Source of the DNA: CABZJG01 sp902512685
GTDB taxonomy: Bacteria; Pseudomonadota; Alphaproteobacteria; Rhodobacterales; Rhodobacteraceae
Direction of reading: 5' to 3'
NCBI GenBank assembly: GCA_051201605.1
Contig: CP179201.1
Location: 2,790,001 to 2,854,000 of the forward strand
DNA: 64,000 bases
Below, in pieces: positions 8,427 through 16,957 of this stretch. How positions within the stretch are numbered: position 1 is the stretch's first letter; every line of letters starts with the position of its first letter. The translations under genes were made by a program, and so were the position numbers. Below the pieces are notes generated by a model. The model had not been told where the DNA came from. It saw only the letters and a program-made list of their open reading frames with translations, and did not search any database.

Positions 8427-9419
8427 ATGTCCAAAAAAATTAATTTCAACCTCGTGCTTGTAGCGCAGGCCGGTCGTCTGCAATATGAAGCGGTACTTTT
8501 TTTAGCCTCACTACGGGCCAATAGCCCGGAGTTTCTAGGAAAAGTGTTTGTGGCTGAACCGCAACCCGGCCCCTGCTGGGAGCGCAACCCAAAAATCAAT
8601 TCAGACGACTGCCGAAAAGCTTTATTGGATATGGGCGCCGAAATTTACCCCTTTGAAAATCGCCATTTCGGTCAAAGCTATCCCTATGGCAACAAAATTG
8701 AGTGCCTTGCAGCGCTTCCCGAGGATGCGCCTTTTGTTTTTTTCGACACTGACACCTTGATCACCTGCGAGATCACAGATGTGCCGTTTGATTTTAACAA
8801 ACCTTCCGCCTCTTCGCGCTGTAAAGGGACTTGGCCGGAAATCGAGCTTTACGGCCCCGGCTACACTGCTATTTGGAAATCGCTTTACGACAAGTTTGAT
8901 TTGGATTTCGAAAGCTCGCTTGACCGGTCGCAACCCGATGAATACTGGCGCCGATACCTTTATTTCAATGCGGGATATTTCTATTTCAAAAGCCCGTATC
9001 AATTTGGTACGCGGTTTACTGATTTTGCGGTAAATATTCGCGACAACGGCCCCGAGACCATTCAATGCCAAACCCTAAATCCATGGCTGGATCAGGTCGC
9101 TCTGCCGCTTGTACTGCATAGCTTTAAAGGCAAGCGGGATGCGCTGCCGAAAGACAGCCTTGATGGGGCAACCAGCTGCCACTATCGCACCCTGCCGTTG
9201 CTGTGCGCCCGCGAAAGCGACGCCGTCGTCACCACGCTAGAGCAGGTGGCTGCCCCAAATAAAATCAAAAAAGTTTTTAAACAGTATGAACCTTTTAAGC
9301 GGCTCATCTATCATGGCCGCGGGCACCGCGTGCGGGCCTTATTTGATCAAGATAATCTGCCTCGAAAAGAGCGTGCAATTCGCAACAAGATAAAATCTGC
9401 AGGCTACTGGATGCGATAA
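8427..9419 (+). CDS. GT-A-like glycosyltransferase fold protein
   Basis: A 330-residue protein of unknown substrate. The N-terminus LVLVAQAGRLQYEAVLFLAS is followed by a nucleotide-sugar-like layout, and FVFFDTDTLITCEI near residue 110 carries the Asp-x-Asp signature used by GT-A glycosyltransferases to bind the metal-nucleotide. Aromatic-rich segments (YWRRYLYFNAGYFYFKSPYQ) and a late histidine (VLHSFKGK) follow. The C-terminus is basic. No signal peptide is seen. The GAAG at 8412 suits the ATG at 8427 better than the one at 8418. It lies between an NTF2-like gene and metY with separate-looking spacing, so context gives no pathway. Function beyond fold is not claimed. Confidence 0.65.
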   Translation: MSKKINFNLVLVAQAGRLQYEAVLFLASLRANSPEFLGKVFVAEPQPGPCWERNPKINSDDCRKALLDMGAEIYPFENRHFGQSYPYGNKIECLAALPEDAPFVFFDTDTLITCEITDVPFDFNKPSASSRCKGTWPEIELYGPGYTAIWKSLYDKFDLDFESSLDRSQPDEYWRRYLYFNAGYFYFKSPYQFGTRFTDFAVNIRDNGPETIQCQTLNPWLDQVALPLVLHSFKGKRDALPKDSLDGATSCHYRTLPLLCARESDAVVTTLEQVAAPNKIKKVFKQYEPFKRLIYHGRGHRVRALFDQDNLPRKERAIRNKIKSAGYWMR

Positions 9420-9531
9420 TTAATTCACCAAGGCTTTGAGTATTTGTTCAAAGAATAAAGGGGCGGCAACAAACGGCCATACAGAAGAAATTTCCGCCTT
9501 TTGCTGCGTTATAAGGACGAATATTCTTAAT

Positions 9532-9579
9532 GAGTTGGAATCCACCCCTGAAACAGGATAATGGTGTTGTTCTCAACTT
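9532..9579 (+). promoter_or_regulatory. Possible structured leader upstream of metY
   Basis: Three nested complementary segments lie in the 206-base gap before metY: GAGTTG (9532-9537) with CAACTT (9574-9579), CACC (9543-9546) with GGTG (9563-9566), and CCTG-AAA-CAGG (9547-9557). I found none of the conserved blocks of the SAM-II riboswitch. The stems are short and could be chance. Confidence 0.25.
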
Positions 9580-9625
9580 GGCAGAGCTTTATCATATTTG
9601 AAATATTACAACAGGAGCGACTTAA

Positions 9626-10921
9626 ATGTCTCAAGGACCAACATACGGCTTTGACACGCTGCAGATCCATGCCGGCGCACGGCCGGATCCCGCAACCGGT
9701 GCCCGTCAAACCCCGATCTACCAATCCACTGCCTTTGTGTTTCGCGATGCAGATCATGCAGCGGCCCTGTTTAACCTACAAGAAGTGGGCTTTATTTATT
9801 CGCGTCTGACCAACCCGACAGTGGCTGTGCTGCAAGAGCGTGTTGCGACATTGGAAGGCGGCGCGGGTGCGGTGTGTTGTTCTTCGGGGCATGCGGCGCA
9901 AATAATGGCGCTTTTTCCACTGATGGAACCCGGGCGAAACGTGGTGGTTTCGACCCGGCTTTACGGCGGAACAGTCACCCAGTTTAGTCAGACCATTCGA
10001 CGCTTTGGGTGGTCGGCGCGCTTTGTAGATTTTGACGACGTTGAGGCCGTTGCCGCCGCAATTGACGATGATACCCGAGCGGTATTTTGCGAATCTATCG
10101 CCAATCCGGGCGGATATATTACCGACCTAGATGCCATCGCTGCCGTTTCCGACAAAGCCGGTCTGCCGTTGATTGTCGATAACACTTCGGCGACGCCTTA
10201 TCTGTGCCGGCCGATTGAGCACGGGGCGACTTTGGTGGTGCATTCGACCACCAAATACCTGACGGGTAACGGCACTGTAACCGGGGGCTGCATTGTTGAT
10301 AGCGGTAAATTCGACTGGTCAGCCAGCAATAAATTTCCTTCGCTTTCCGCCCCGGAGCCAGCCTATCACGGGCTTAAGTTCCACGAAACCTTTGGGCCTT
10401 TGGCCTTTACGTTCCATGGGATTGCTGTCGGGCTACGCGATTTGGGGATGACGATGAACCCACAGGCGGCGCATTATACATTGATGGGCATTGAAACGCT
10501 GTCGCTTCGTATGGATCGGCATGTGGCAAATGCCAAAAAAATCGCTGGATGGCTGGAAGGCCATGATGCGGTCGATGCGGTCACCTATGCCGGCTTGCCC
10601 AGTTCGCCCTATTTTGATCGTGGCGCGCGGATTTGCCCCAAAGGGGCCGGCGGTTTATTTACTGTTGGACTAAAAGGCGGCTATAAGGCCTGTGTGAAAT
10701 TTGTCGATAGCCTTGAGATTTTCAGCCATGTGGCAAATTTGGGTGACGCGCGCTCTTTGGTGATCCATTCCGCTTCAACCACGCACCGCCAGTTGAGCAC
10801 CGAGCAACAAGAAGCCGCCGGCGCGGGGCCAAATGTTGTACGGATATCTATCGGTATAGAGGATGCCGATGATCTGATCGGTGATCTTGATCAGGCGCTA
10901 AAACAGGCCGCAGCAAAATAG
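9626..10921 (+). CDS. metY: O-acetylhomoserine sulfhydrylase / aminocarboxypropyltransferase
   Basis: A 431-residue PLP enzyme of the Cys/Met metabolism family. The N-terminal FDTLQIHAGARPDPATGARQ, the FIYSRLTNPTVAVLQERVA substrate loop and STTKYLTGNG with the PLP lysine at Lys210 are all typical of MetY. It makes homocysteine directly from O-acetylhomoserine and sulfide, or uses methanethiol. The length matches MetY (~430) rather than the ~390 of cystathionine gamma-synthase. The start at 9626 follows AGGAG. It appears to be a single-gene unit. The gap behind it (10922-11139) shows nothing recognisable. Confidence 0.95.
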   Translation: MSQGPTYGFDTLQIHAGARPDPATGARQTPIYQSTAFVFRDADHAAALFNLQEVGFIYSRLTNPTVAVLQERVATLEGGAGAVCCSSGHAAQIMALFPLMEPGRNVVVSTRLYGGTVTQFSQTIRRFGWSARFVDFDDVEAVAAAIDDDTRAVFCESIANPGGYITDLDAIAAVSDKAGLPLIVDNTSATPYLCRPIEHGATLVVHSTTKYLTGNGTVTGGCIVDSGKFDWSASNKFPSLSAPEPAYHGLKFHETFGPLAFTFHGIAVGLRDLGMTMNPQAAHYTLMGIETLSLRMDRHVANAKKIAGWLEGHDAVDAVTYAGLPSSPYFDRGARICPKGAGGLFTVGLKGGYKACVKFVDSLEIFSHVANLGDARSLVIHSASTTHRQLSTEQQEAAGAGPNVVRISIGIEDADDLIGDLDQALKQAAAK

Positions 10922-11139
10922 CGCCCTTTGGGTATACAGGTCCGGACATATCGGATTATGGCCGACAAAATGTTACAATCAGCCCAGAAATGGGCTGGTT
11001 GAGTTTGTTTAATTGACTTTGGCAGAGGCAAAAATCCGCTAGTGGTGGGGTTTTACTTTGAAAGCGCTTTATCCTGCTGTAAACTCTGGCCACAAAGGCG
11101 CAAAACCTGCGCTAAGAGTGACATAGCCAATCTGACCGG

Positions 11140-14100
11140 ATGAAACCAAATTTTGCCCTTTCCCTGTCTTTTGACAGCATATCGCTGCTGCAGCGGGCCG
11201 AAACAGGTTGGTCTGTCCTCGGCCGTGTCAGCTTTCAAAAGGATGATCTTACCCCAAAATTAGGCAGGTTGCGAAAGCAGGCGCTCAGCTTAGATGCAAG
11301 TGCGGCTCAAGTGAAGCTTGTGATCCCAAACGAGCAGATAAAATATCTTACTTTGGCCCGCCCGAAAAATGCATTGATCGATGATATAGAAACCCTGATC
11401 AATGCCTGTTTAAAAACAGCAACCCCCTATCAATTGTCCGAGTTACGGTATGACTGGGCCACCACACAGGATAGTATTTTTGTAGCCGCCGTGGCGATTG
11501 AAACCCTTCAGGAAGCTGAAGCCTTTGCTCAAAGCTGTGAGTTTAAGCCATTGGGAAATGTTGCAATCCCCCCCAAGGGCAGCTTTATTGGCGAAGCCTT
11601 TTTCGGCACTGCCGAAGGAGACCGCCGCCGCATGGAATGCGATGAGCAGGCCATTGCCATCCTGCCTAATCCGGAGTTGATTGCCGCCCCTTTGTCAAAG
11701 CAACCGGTGCAAAACTCTGGCATTCAGAATTCACCGGAAACAACGTCTGATAAAATTACCGATGCGCAAGAGCCTGAGCAGGAATTGGTTTTTCGCAGTC
11801 AACGCGACAGCACCCCGCCCGCAGCAGAGCCCCGCCCTGCACAGGCGCCACAGAAACAAACTTTGATTGCACCGCAAGTCACTCTTGATCCACAAAACGC
11901 CGCAAGCCTGATGGTTTCCGCGCCGCTCGATATTGGCCGTAGCGCTGCAAAATGGATGTCGCAGGGGATTAAATCGGCGCGGCAGAAAACCGGCCTTGGC
12001 CTGCGCTCATTGCGGCGGTTAATCATCAATCAAGTCCGATCAATTGATTTAAGCGGCCTGCAGGATGCAGCGAAGCAGCTTAAAGCAGAGCTGGCAAAGC
12101 AAGCCATCAGCGCACAACAATACCGCGTCGAATTGAATAAGCAGCAGAGGCAATTACGCCGCCAAATCCAGGTTTCTCTGATCAAAAGTCGCGCCGATAT
12201 AAAAGCATGGTGGCATGAGGCGCAAAAGACACTTGAGCTGCCAGAAGATCTAAAACAAACGATAAAGCCATTTTGGCCGGTTTTTCTTCTGGCACCTGTG
12301 ATGTTGGCGGCCGTAGCCTTCGCAGCTTATTCAATTTATGCGCCTCAGATCACCGATGGTGAGAAAGAGTGGGCTCTCTTGGACCCGGGTCCGACCCTGA
12401 CATCCGCAATGGAAATTACAGCGCTTGGTGCACAGAAGCAACCTGACAGAGATCCTGCTGTTTTCGGTGAAATCACAGCTGACACCGCCCCGCAAATCGC
12501 AAAACTTGAACCGGTTTTCTTACCTGCCTTAACTGGGCTGACAAGCACACCTTCCAGGCCAGAGACCGTGATTACCGATGACAGTTTTGAACTTGATCTA
12601 GCGGCTCTGAAAGAGCTTGCACGGGTGGAATACGATTTAGGGGTTGATGTGCTGGATGAACCAGCGCTTAGCTTGGGGCAGGTCTCTCCAGTGTTTACGT
12701 GGCAATCTCTGGCCCTGATTGACAGCGATCACAAATTGATCCCGCTTGAAAGACCTGACAGAAAACCCACCGGTCCAACCCGGCCCGATGCGCTGCGCAA
12801 CCTTTATCAACCGATGCCAGATTGGCCCATTGCCCCAGAGCTTCCTTTGGCGACAAGCTGGGATTTTCTTGGGGCGATTTACAGCGCCGCGCGTGACCCG
12901 GCGGTACATGGAAAAGATGTCACCACTTTGCCCGATAGCGCCAACTTGCGGCCCGAAAGTAACTTTATGCTGCCCTTCTTGGGCCTGTCTATCCATAATT
13001 CCGAAGGGGGCCATAATAGGGCAAGCATACTTCGCAGCATACCCGTTGCACCGATTCCGCCGGCAGATATGGGCTGGGATTATTTAGGAGATCTCTATAT
13101 TGCCTCGATTGATCCTCCGGTTGAGGTTTATGATGCGATCGCCCTGCCTGCTATTTCCGGACTGATCCCTGAACCCAACTTTATACGGCCGACCGAATTG
13201 TCATTTGCGACAGCATCACTTGGCGCAGATGATCTGCGCGTTGTCGAGGAATTGCCGAACGGGACCGCGACCGAGAGTAAAACTGATGAGTTGCGTCCAA
13301 TGGCCAAGAGCGGCGGTGATGCCGCCGTCCTAACCCAAGAAATCGCCGCTTTGGACACCACCAAACTTGCACCAGAAACACAAACACCATTTGACACTTC
13401 GCTGCGCACCCCTCTTTCGACCGAAGTTGATCTTTTAGACGACGGATCAACCCCCCCGGATGCGCAGACGCTCACCCCATCGGAAAATGGGCAAGTCACC
13501 CTTCTCGAGCAAAAAATTCAAAACTCTCCTCGGATACCTGGTCGGCCTAATATGGTGCCAGAGCCAAGCACTGAAAATGTGCCGTTGTTGACCGTTACCG
13601 GCATTCCACTGGTTACGGTTCGCCCCCCACAGCGGCCCAACAGCCTAAAGACCCCAGATCAAAAGGCACAAGAGGCACTTGCTGCTTTGGCCCAGTTACG
13701 ACCCAAAGTTAGACCCGCAGAGGCCGTTGCGGCCATCAAACCCCTTCCCTTCGAACAGCCCCTATTGGCATCACTACGCCCCAAAAGCCGACCGCTTGAT
13801 TTGGAAACCACGCAAGGCATCAGTTTTCTATCGCGCCTGATAAGCACCATAAGTGAAGGTGACGAAGCAGACGTCGGCACGGGCGCAGGCACAGAGCCTA
13901 GCAATACTCTGGTGCGCAAACAGGCCACTTTGAAAAGGGCGCTTAATCTACGCAAAATTAACCTGATCGGGGTTTTTGGCACCAAAAGCACACGGCGGGC
14001 TTTGATCAGGCTGAAAAGCGGCCGCCGTGTCATGGTTGAAGTGGGTGATAGGTTGGATGGCGGACGTGTGGCCGCCATCGCGAAAAACGAGGTGCGTTAT

Positions 14101-14145
14101 ATCAAAAGCGGCGAGAACATAACCCTGTCGCTGCCGCGCGGTTGA
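11140..14145 (+). CDS. Large membrane-anchored protein with PilM-like N-terminus and PilP/GspC-like C-terminus
   Basis: A 1001-residue protein I cannot name. Residues 1-160 (ALSLSFDSISLLQRA, then VIPNEQIKYLTLA) look like the opening of a PilM/actin-like pilus or secretion assembly protein. A Pro/Gln-rich linker and a charged, probably coiled helix (~300-365) precede one membrane segment at ~378-400. After a long, mostly disordered region come repeats around WDFLGAIY (~574) and WDYLGDLY (~644), each followed by PxxSxLxPExNF. The last ~67 residues (INLIGVFGTKSTRRALIRLK, then GDRLDGGRVAAIAKNEVRYI) fit the small beta domain of PilP/GspC-type inner-membrane proteins. No secretion genes are adjacent. 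The GspC-like call is inference from pattern. Confidence 0.75.
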   Translation: MKPNFALSLSFDSISLLQRAETGWSVLGRVSFQKDDLTPKLGRLRKQALSLDASAAQVKLVIPNEQIKYLTLARPKNALIDDIETLINACLKTATPYQLSELRYDWATTQDSIFVAAVAIETLQEAEAFAQSCEFKPLGNVAIPPKGSFIGEAFFGTAEGDRRRMECDEQAIAILPNPELIAAPLSKQPVQNSGIQNSPETTSDKITDAQEPEQELVFRSQRDSTPPAAEPRPAQAPQKQTLIAPQVTLDPQNAASLMVSAPLDIGRSAAKWMSQGIKSARQKTGLGLRSLRRLIINQVRSIDLSGLQDAAKQLKAELAKQAISAQQYRVELNKQQRQLRRQIQVSLIKSRADIKAWWHEAQKTLELPEDLKQTIKPFWPVFLLAPVMLAAVAFAAYSIYAPQITDGEKEWALLDPGPTLTSAMEITALGAQKQPDRDPAVFGEITADTAPQIAKLEPVFLPALTGLTSTPSRPETVITDDSFELDLAALKELARVEYDLGVDVLDEPALSLGQVSPVFTWQSLALIDSDHKLIPLERPDRKPTGPTRPDALRNLYQPMPDWPIAPELPLATSWDFLGAIYSAARDPAVHGKDVTTLPDSANLRPESNFMLPFLGLSIHNSEGGHNRASILRSIPVAPIPPADMGWDYLGDLYIASIDPPVEVYDAIALPAISGLIPEPNFIRPTELSFATASLGADDLRVVEELPNGTATESKTDELRPMAKSGGDAAVLTQEIAALDTTKLAPETQTPFDTSLRTPLSTEVDLLDDGSTPPDAQTLTPSENGQVTLLEQKIQNSPRIPGRPNMVPEPSTENVPLLTVTGIPLVTVRPPQRPNSLKTPDQKAQEALAALAQLRPKVRPAEAVAAIKPLPFEQPLLASLRPKSRPLDLETTQGISFLSRLISTISEGDEADVGTGAGTEPSNTLVRKQATLKRALNLRKINLIGVFGTKSTRRALIRLKSGRRVMVEVGDRLDGGRVAAIAKNEVRYIKSGENITLSLPRG

Positions 14146-15240
14146 TCAACTGGCTACCAACTCTCCATTGGCGATCTGCTCGCGTTCGATCGATTCAAAC
14201 AAGGCTTTGAAGTTGCCTTCGCCAAATCCGTCTTCGCCCTTGCGCTGAATAAATTCAAAAAAGATCGGGCCTACCACGGTTTTTGAAAATATCTGCAACA
14301 AGATTTTCGTCTCGCCACCATCCACCACGCCTTCGCCATCAATCAAGATGCCGTGTTTTTTCATATGCTCGATGGGCTCTTCATGGCCCACCACCCGCTT
14401 ATGGCTAAGATCGTAGTAGGCATCAGGTGGCGCCGGCATAAACCGCAAACCATTTTCAGCAATTTGATCGGTTGAGCTATAAATATCTTCGCTGCCAACC
14501 GCGATATGCTGAATGCCTTCGCCTTTATATTTTTTAAGATAGGCCACAATCTGGCCGGTTTCGCCGCGGTCTTCATTAAGCGGAATGCGAATGCGGCCAC
14601 AAGGCGAGGTCAAGGCGCGGCTAAAAAGTCCAGTATATTTTCCTTCAATATCAAAAAACCGGATTTCCCTAAAATTGAACAGATTTTTATAAAAGGAAAA
14701 CCAGGTGTCCATATTTCCCCGAAAGACATTATGGGTCAAATGATCAAGATAATAAAACCCAACGCCCGCTGGATTTGGTGCGGCAATCCGGTCAAACTCT
14801 CGCCCATAAGGGTCGGCATCGCGGTACTGATCAACAAAATAGATCAATGATCCGCCGATCCCGTAAATCGCCGGTACATTCAAGCATTTGCCCGCATCCT
14901 CAAAGGGTTTTGCCCCGCATTTTACCGCATGGTCAAAGGCATGCTGGGCATCAGATACGCGCCATGCCATCGAGGCCGCGCAGGGGCCATGCTCGGCAGA
15001 AAACTTTGCTGCAAAGCTATCGGTTTGGGCATTCAATACATAGGTAATATCGCCTTGCTGCCACAGCTCAATTTCTTTGGTTTTATGGGTGGCAGTATGC
15101 TGATAGCCCATCGTGGCAAACAGATCTCGCAGTTTTTGTGGTTCAGGATGCGCAAATTCAACAAATTCAAACCCATCGGTGCCAATCGGGTTGATCTTTG
15201 AAATTTCTGATTTCGGGGCATCATGCGGGAACGGACCCAT
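14146..15240 (-). CDS. hpd: 4-hydroxyphenylpyruvate dioxygenase
   Basis: A 364-residue non-haem iron dioxygenase that turns 4-hydroxyphenylpyruvate into homogentisate in tyrosine catabolism. Two vicinal-oxygen-chelate domains are visible. The iron ligands sit in LDHLTHNVF, GIQHIAVGS and FFEFIQRKG, and the C-terminal FGEGNFKALFESIEREQ helix gates the site. The start MGPFPHDAP at 15240 has AAGGAAG upstream; a longer frame to 15306 lacks one. Its stop abuts that of the convergent 1001-residue gene (TGATCA), so there is no terminator between them. A divergent Lrp/AsnC regulator lies upstream and probably controls it. Confidence 0.95.
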   Translation of the reverse strand: MGPFPHDAPKSEISKINPIGTDGFEFVEFAHPEPQKLRDLFATMGYQHTATHKTKEIELWQQGDITYVLNAQTDSFAAKFSAEHGPCAASMAWRVSDAQHAFDHAVKCGAKPFEDAGKCLNVPAIYGIGGSLIYFVDQYRDADPYGREFDRIAAPNPAGVGFYYLDHLTHNVFRGNMDTWFSFYKNLFNFREIRFFDIEGKYTGLFSRALTSPCGRIRIPLNEDRGETGQIVAYLKKYKGEGIQHIAVGSEDIYSSTDQIAENGLRFMPAPPDAYYDLSHKRVVGHEEPIEHMKKHGILIDGEGVVDGGETKILLQIFSKTVVGPIFFEFIQRKGEDGFGEGNFKALFESIEREQIANGELVAS

Positions 15241-15273
15241 GGTAAACTTCCTTTTCAATATTTTACACACCAA

Positions 15274-15307
15274 CAATAACGCGTATATATTGCAAAACAT
15301 GCGCAAT
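15274..15307. promoter_or_regulatory. Candidate Lrp/AsnC operator dyads between hpd and its regulator
   Basis: Two overlapping inverted repeats lie in the AT-rich 136-base divergent gap: CAATA-N9-TATTG (15274-15292) and ATTGC-N9-GCAAT (15289-15307). A looser copy, ATTGCG...ATGTAAT, lies at 15330-15350. Lrp-family proteins bind such AT-rich dyads in phased arrays and usually regulate themselves and the divergent gene. The assignment is inferred from position and symmetry. Confidence 0.45.
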
Positions 15308-15376
15308 TATTTGTGTACTTTGATTTATTATTGCGTATTTTTTATGTAATTTTAAATTTTGGAGAAAATTTATCGC

Positions 15377-15835
15377 ATGATAGATCACATTGATAAAGCC
15401 TTACTAGCGGCCGTGCAAAATGACAGTCAGCTCACTGCACAGGATTTGGGCGAGCTGTTAAATCTATCGCCAAGCCAAGCAGCCCGGCGCCGTCAAAAGC
15501 TGGAAGTTGAAGGCTATATTTCTGGCTATCGCGCCCATGTCGACGCTGAAAAGCTTGGTTTACAGGTTCAAGCCTTTATTCAAGTACAACTAAGCACGCA
15601 TGGCCCAGAACAGGGCCGGGCGTTTTCCCGTATGCTGAGCACCCGCCCCGAAATTGTGGCCGCTTGGACATTGACCGGCGAAGCCGATTATATGCTTCGG
15701 GTCTTTTGCAGCGGATTAAAGGGGCTGAACATATTGGTTCAGGATGTTCTTTTGCCGCTGCCCATGGTGCTGCGTGTGCAAAGCCGGATCGTGATGGATC
15801 AAACCAAAGCCGATGCCCCACTACCCACGCGCTAG
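15377..15835 (+). CDS. Lrp/AsnC-family transcriptional regulator
   Basis: A 152-residue regulator. Residues ~1-60 hold the winged helix-turn-helix (IDKALLAAVQNDSQLTAQDL, then LNLSPSQAARRRQKLEVEGY), and ~65-145 the RAM/AsnC ligand-binding domain (VQAFIQVQLS, VAAWTLTGEADYMLRVFC). The ATG at 15377 is preferred, with GGAG at 15361; the frame can be extended only to a TTG at 15359. It is divergent from hpd, which suggests control of tyrosine/phenylalanine catabolism by an aromatic amino or keto acid. That role is inferred from context. Confidence 0.9.
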   Translation: MIDHIDKALLAAVQNDSQLTAQDLGELLNLSPSQAARRRQKLEVEGYISGYRAHVDAEKLGLQVQAFIQVQLSTHGPEQGRAFSRMLSTRPEIVAAWTLTGEADYMLRVFCSGLKGLNILVQDVLLPLPMVLRVQSRIVMDQTKADAPLPTR

Positions 15836-15843
15836 AAACGGCA

Positions 15844-16860
15844 TTATCCGTCGGAAACCCCAGCTTCGGCAAATGTGGCCATGCCTGTGTGGCAAGCCAC
15901 AGCAGCCTGCAGCATACTGATTGCCAGCGCCGCACCAGAGCCTTCGCCCAGCCGCATCTCCATCGACAGAAGTGGCTTTTTACCGATCTGCTCAAGGATC
16001 GCCTTATGCGCACCTTCTGCACTGACATGCCCCGCCACTGCGTGATCTAAAGCCCCGGGAACAGCGTGATCCAATGCCGCCGCGGCCGCTGAACAGATAA
16101 AACCATCAAGTATAACCGGAATTTTTTGCATCCGCGCATGGGCAATTGCCCCCACCATGGCGGCCAGTTCCCGCCCCCCAAGACATCGCAGCGCTTCAAG
16201 CCCATTGCCAGAGGCCTGAGGGTTGGCGCCGAGCCCTGCCTCAATGACCTTTACCTTGCGTGACAGGCCGGCGTCATCAACGCCGGTGCCGCGCCCTGCC
16301 CAGTCAGCGCCAGAGCCACCGTAAAGGGCCAGCGCAATCGCAGCTGCCGATGTGGTGTTGCCTATGCCCATCTCACCGGTGACCAGTAAGTCGCTGGCTT
16401 CATCCACCGCCGCCCAGCCGGTTTTTAACGCATCAATACACTCTTCTTCACTCATGGCCGGGCCTTGGGTGAAATCAGCTGTTGGCTTGTCCAGTTGCAG
16501 CGCATGCACATCAAGGCGCGCTCCGAAACAAGACGACAGCTGGTTGACCGCAGCGCCGCCTGATTTAAAGTTCAACACCATTTGCTCGGTGACTTCGGCC
16601 GGAAAGGCAGAAATGCCTTGGGCCGTCACCCCGTGGTTGCCGGCAAATATGACCACTTGGGGCGCTTTGAGTTGCGGTTTGGGCGTGCCGCGCCACCCTG
16701 CATACCATATTGCCAACTCTTCCAGCCGGCCCAAGGCGCCAGGGGGTTTGGTCAACTGCCCATTGCGTTCCCGTGCTGCCTCAAGGGCTTGGTCGTCTAT
16801 AGAAGGGGCTTGGTGAACAAGAGCAGAAAATTCTGCGAGGGATGAAAATGATGCGGTCAT
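15844..16860 (-). CDS. cobT: Nicotinate-nucleotide--dimethylbenzimidazole phosphoribosyltransferase
   Basis: A 338-residue enzyme that activates 5,6-dimethylbenzimidazole to alpha-ribazole phosphate, for the lower ligand of cobalamin. Family motifs are visible: RNGQLTKPPGALGRLEELA near the N-terminus, VIFAGNHGVTAQGISAFP, VTGEMGIGNTTSAAAIALAL, and MRLGEGSGAALA, where the catalytic glutamate lies. Length is typical of CobT (~340). The start MTASFSS at 16860 has AAGG upstream; a longer frame to 16923 runs into the promoter region. It is divergent from cobS with a 97-base gap. I saw no cobalamin riboswitch there. Confidence 0.95.
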   Translation of the reverse strand: MTASFSSLAEFSALVHQAPSIDDQALEAARERNGQLTKPPGALGRLEELAIWYAGWRGTPKPQLKAPQVVIFAGNHGVTAQGISAFPAEVTEQMVLNFKSGGAAVNQLSSCFGARLDVHALQLDKPTADFTQGPAMSEEECIDALKTGWAAVDEASDLLVTGEMGIGNTTSAAAIALALYGGSGADWAGRGTGVDDAGLSRKVKVIEAGLGANPQASGNGLEALRCLGGRELAAMVGAIAHARMQKIPVILDGFICSAAAAALDHAVPGALDHAVAGHVSAEGAHKAILEQIGKKPLLSMEMRLGEGSGAALAISMLQAAVACHTGMATFAEAGVSDG

Positions 16861-16957
16861 TTGCTTTTGCCTTGTTGTTGGCCTCAATCTCACGCTATGT
16901 ACAACACTCAGAAACCTTAACAAGCGAAATCAAGGCATCTTTAGGACTGAAGACGAC

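Noticed and set aside
9420..9625. SAM-II riboswitch upstream of metY.
   Set aside because: I found none of the conserved GGTGATTT or GCTAAA blocks; only unspecific nested stems are reported.
16861..16957. Possible cobalamin riboswitch between cobT and cobS.
   Set aside because: The 97-base gap is too short and has no B12-box; both genes have ordinary leaders.
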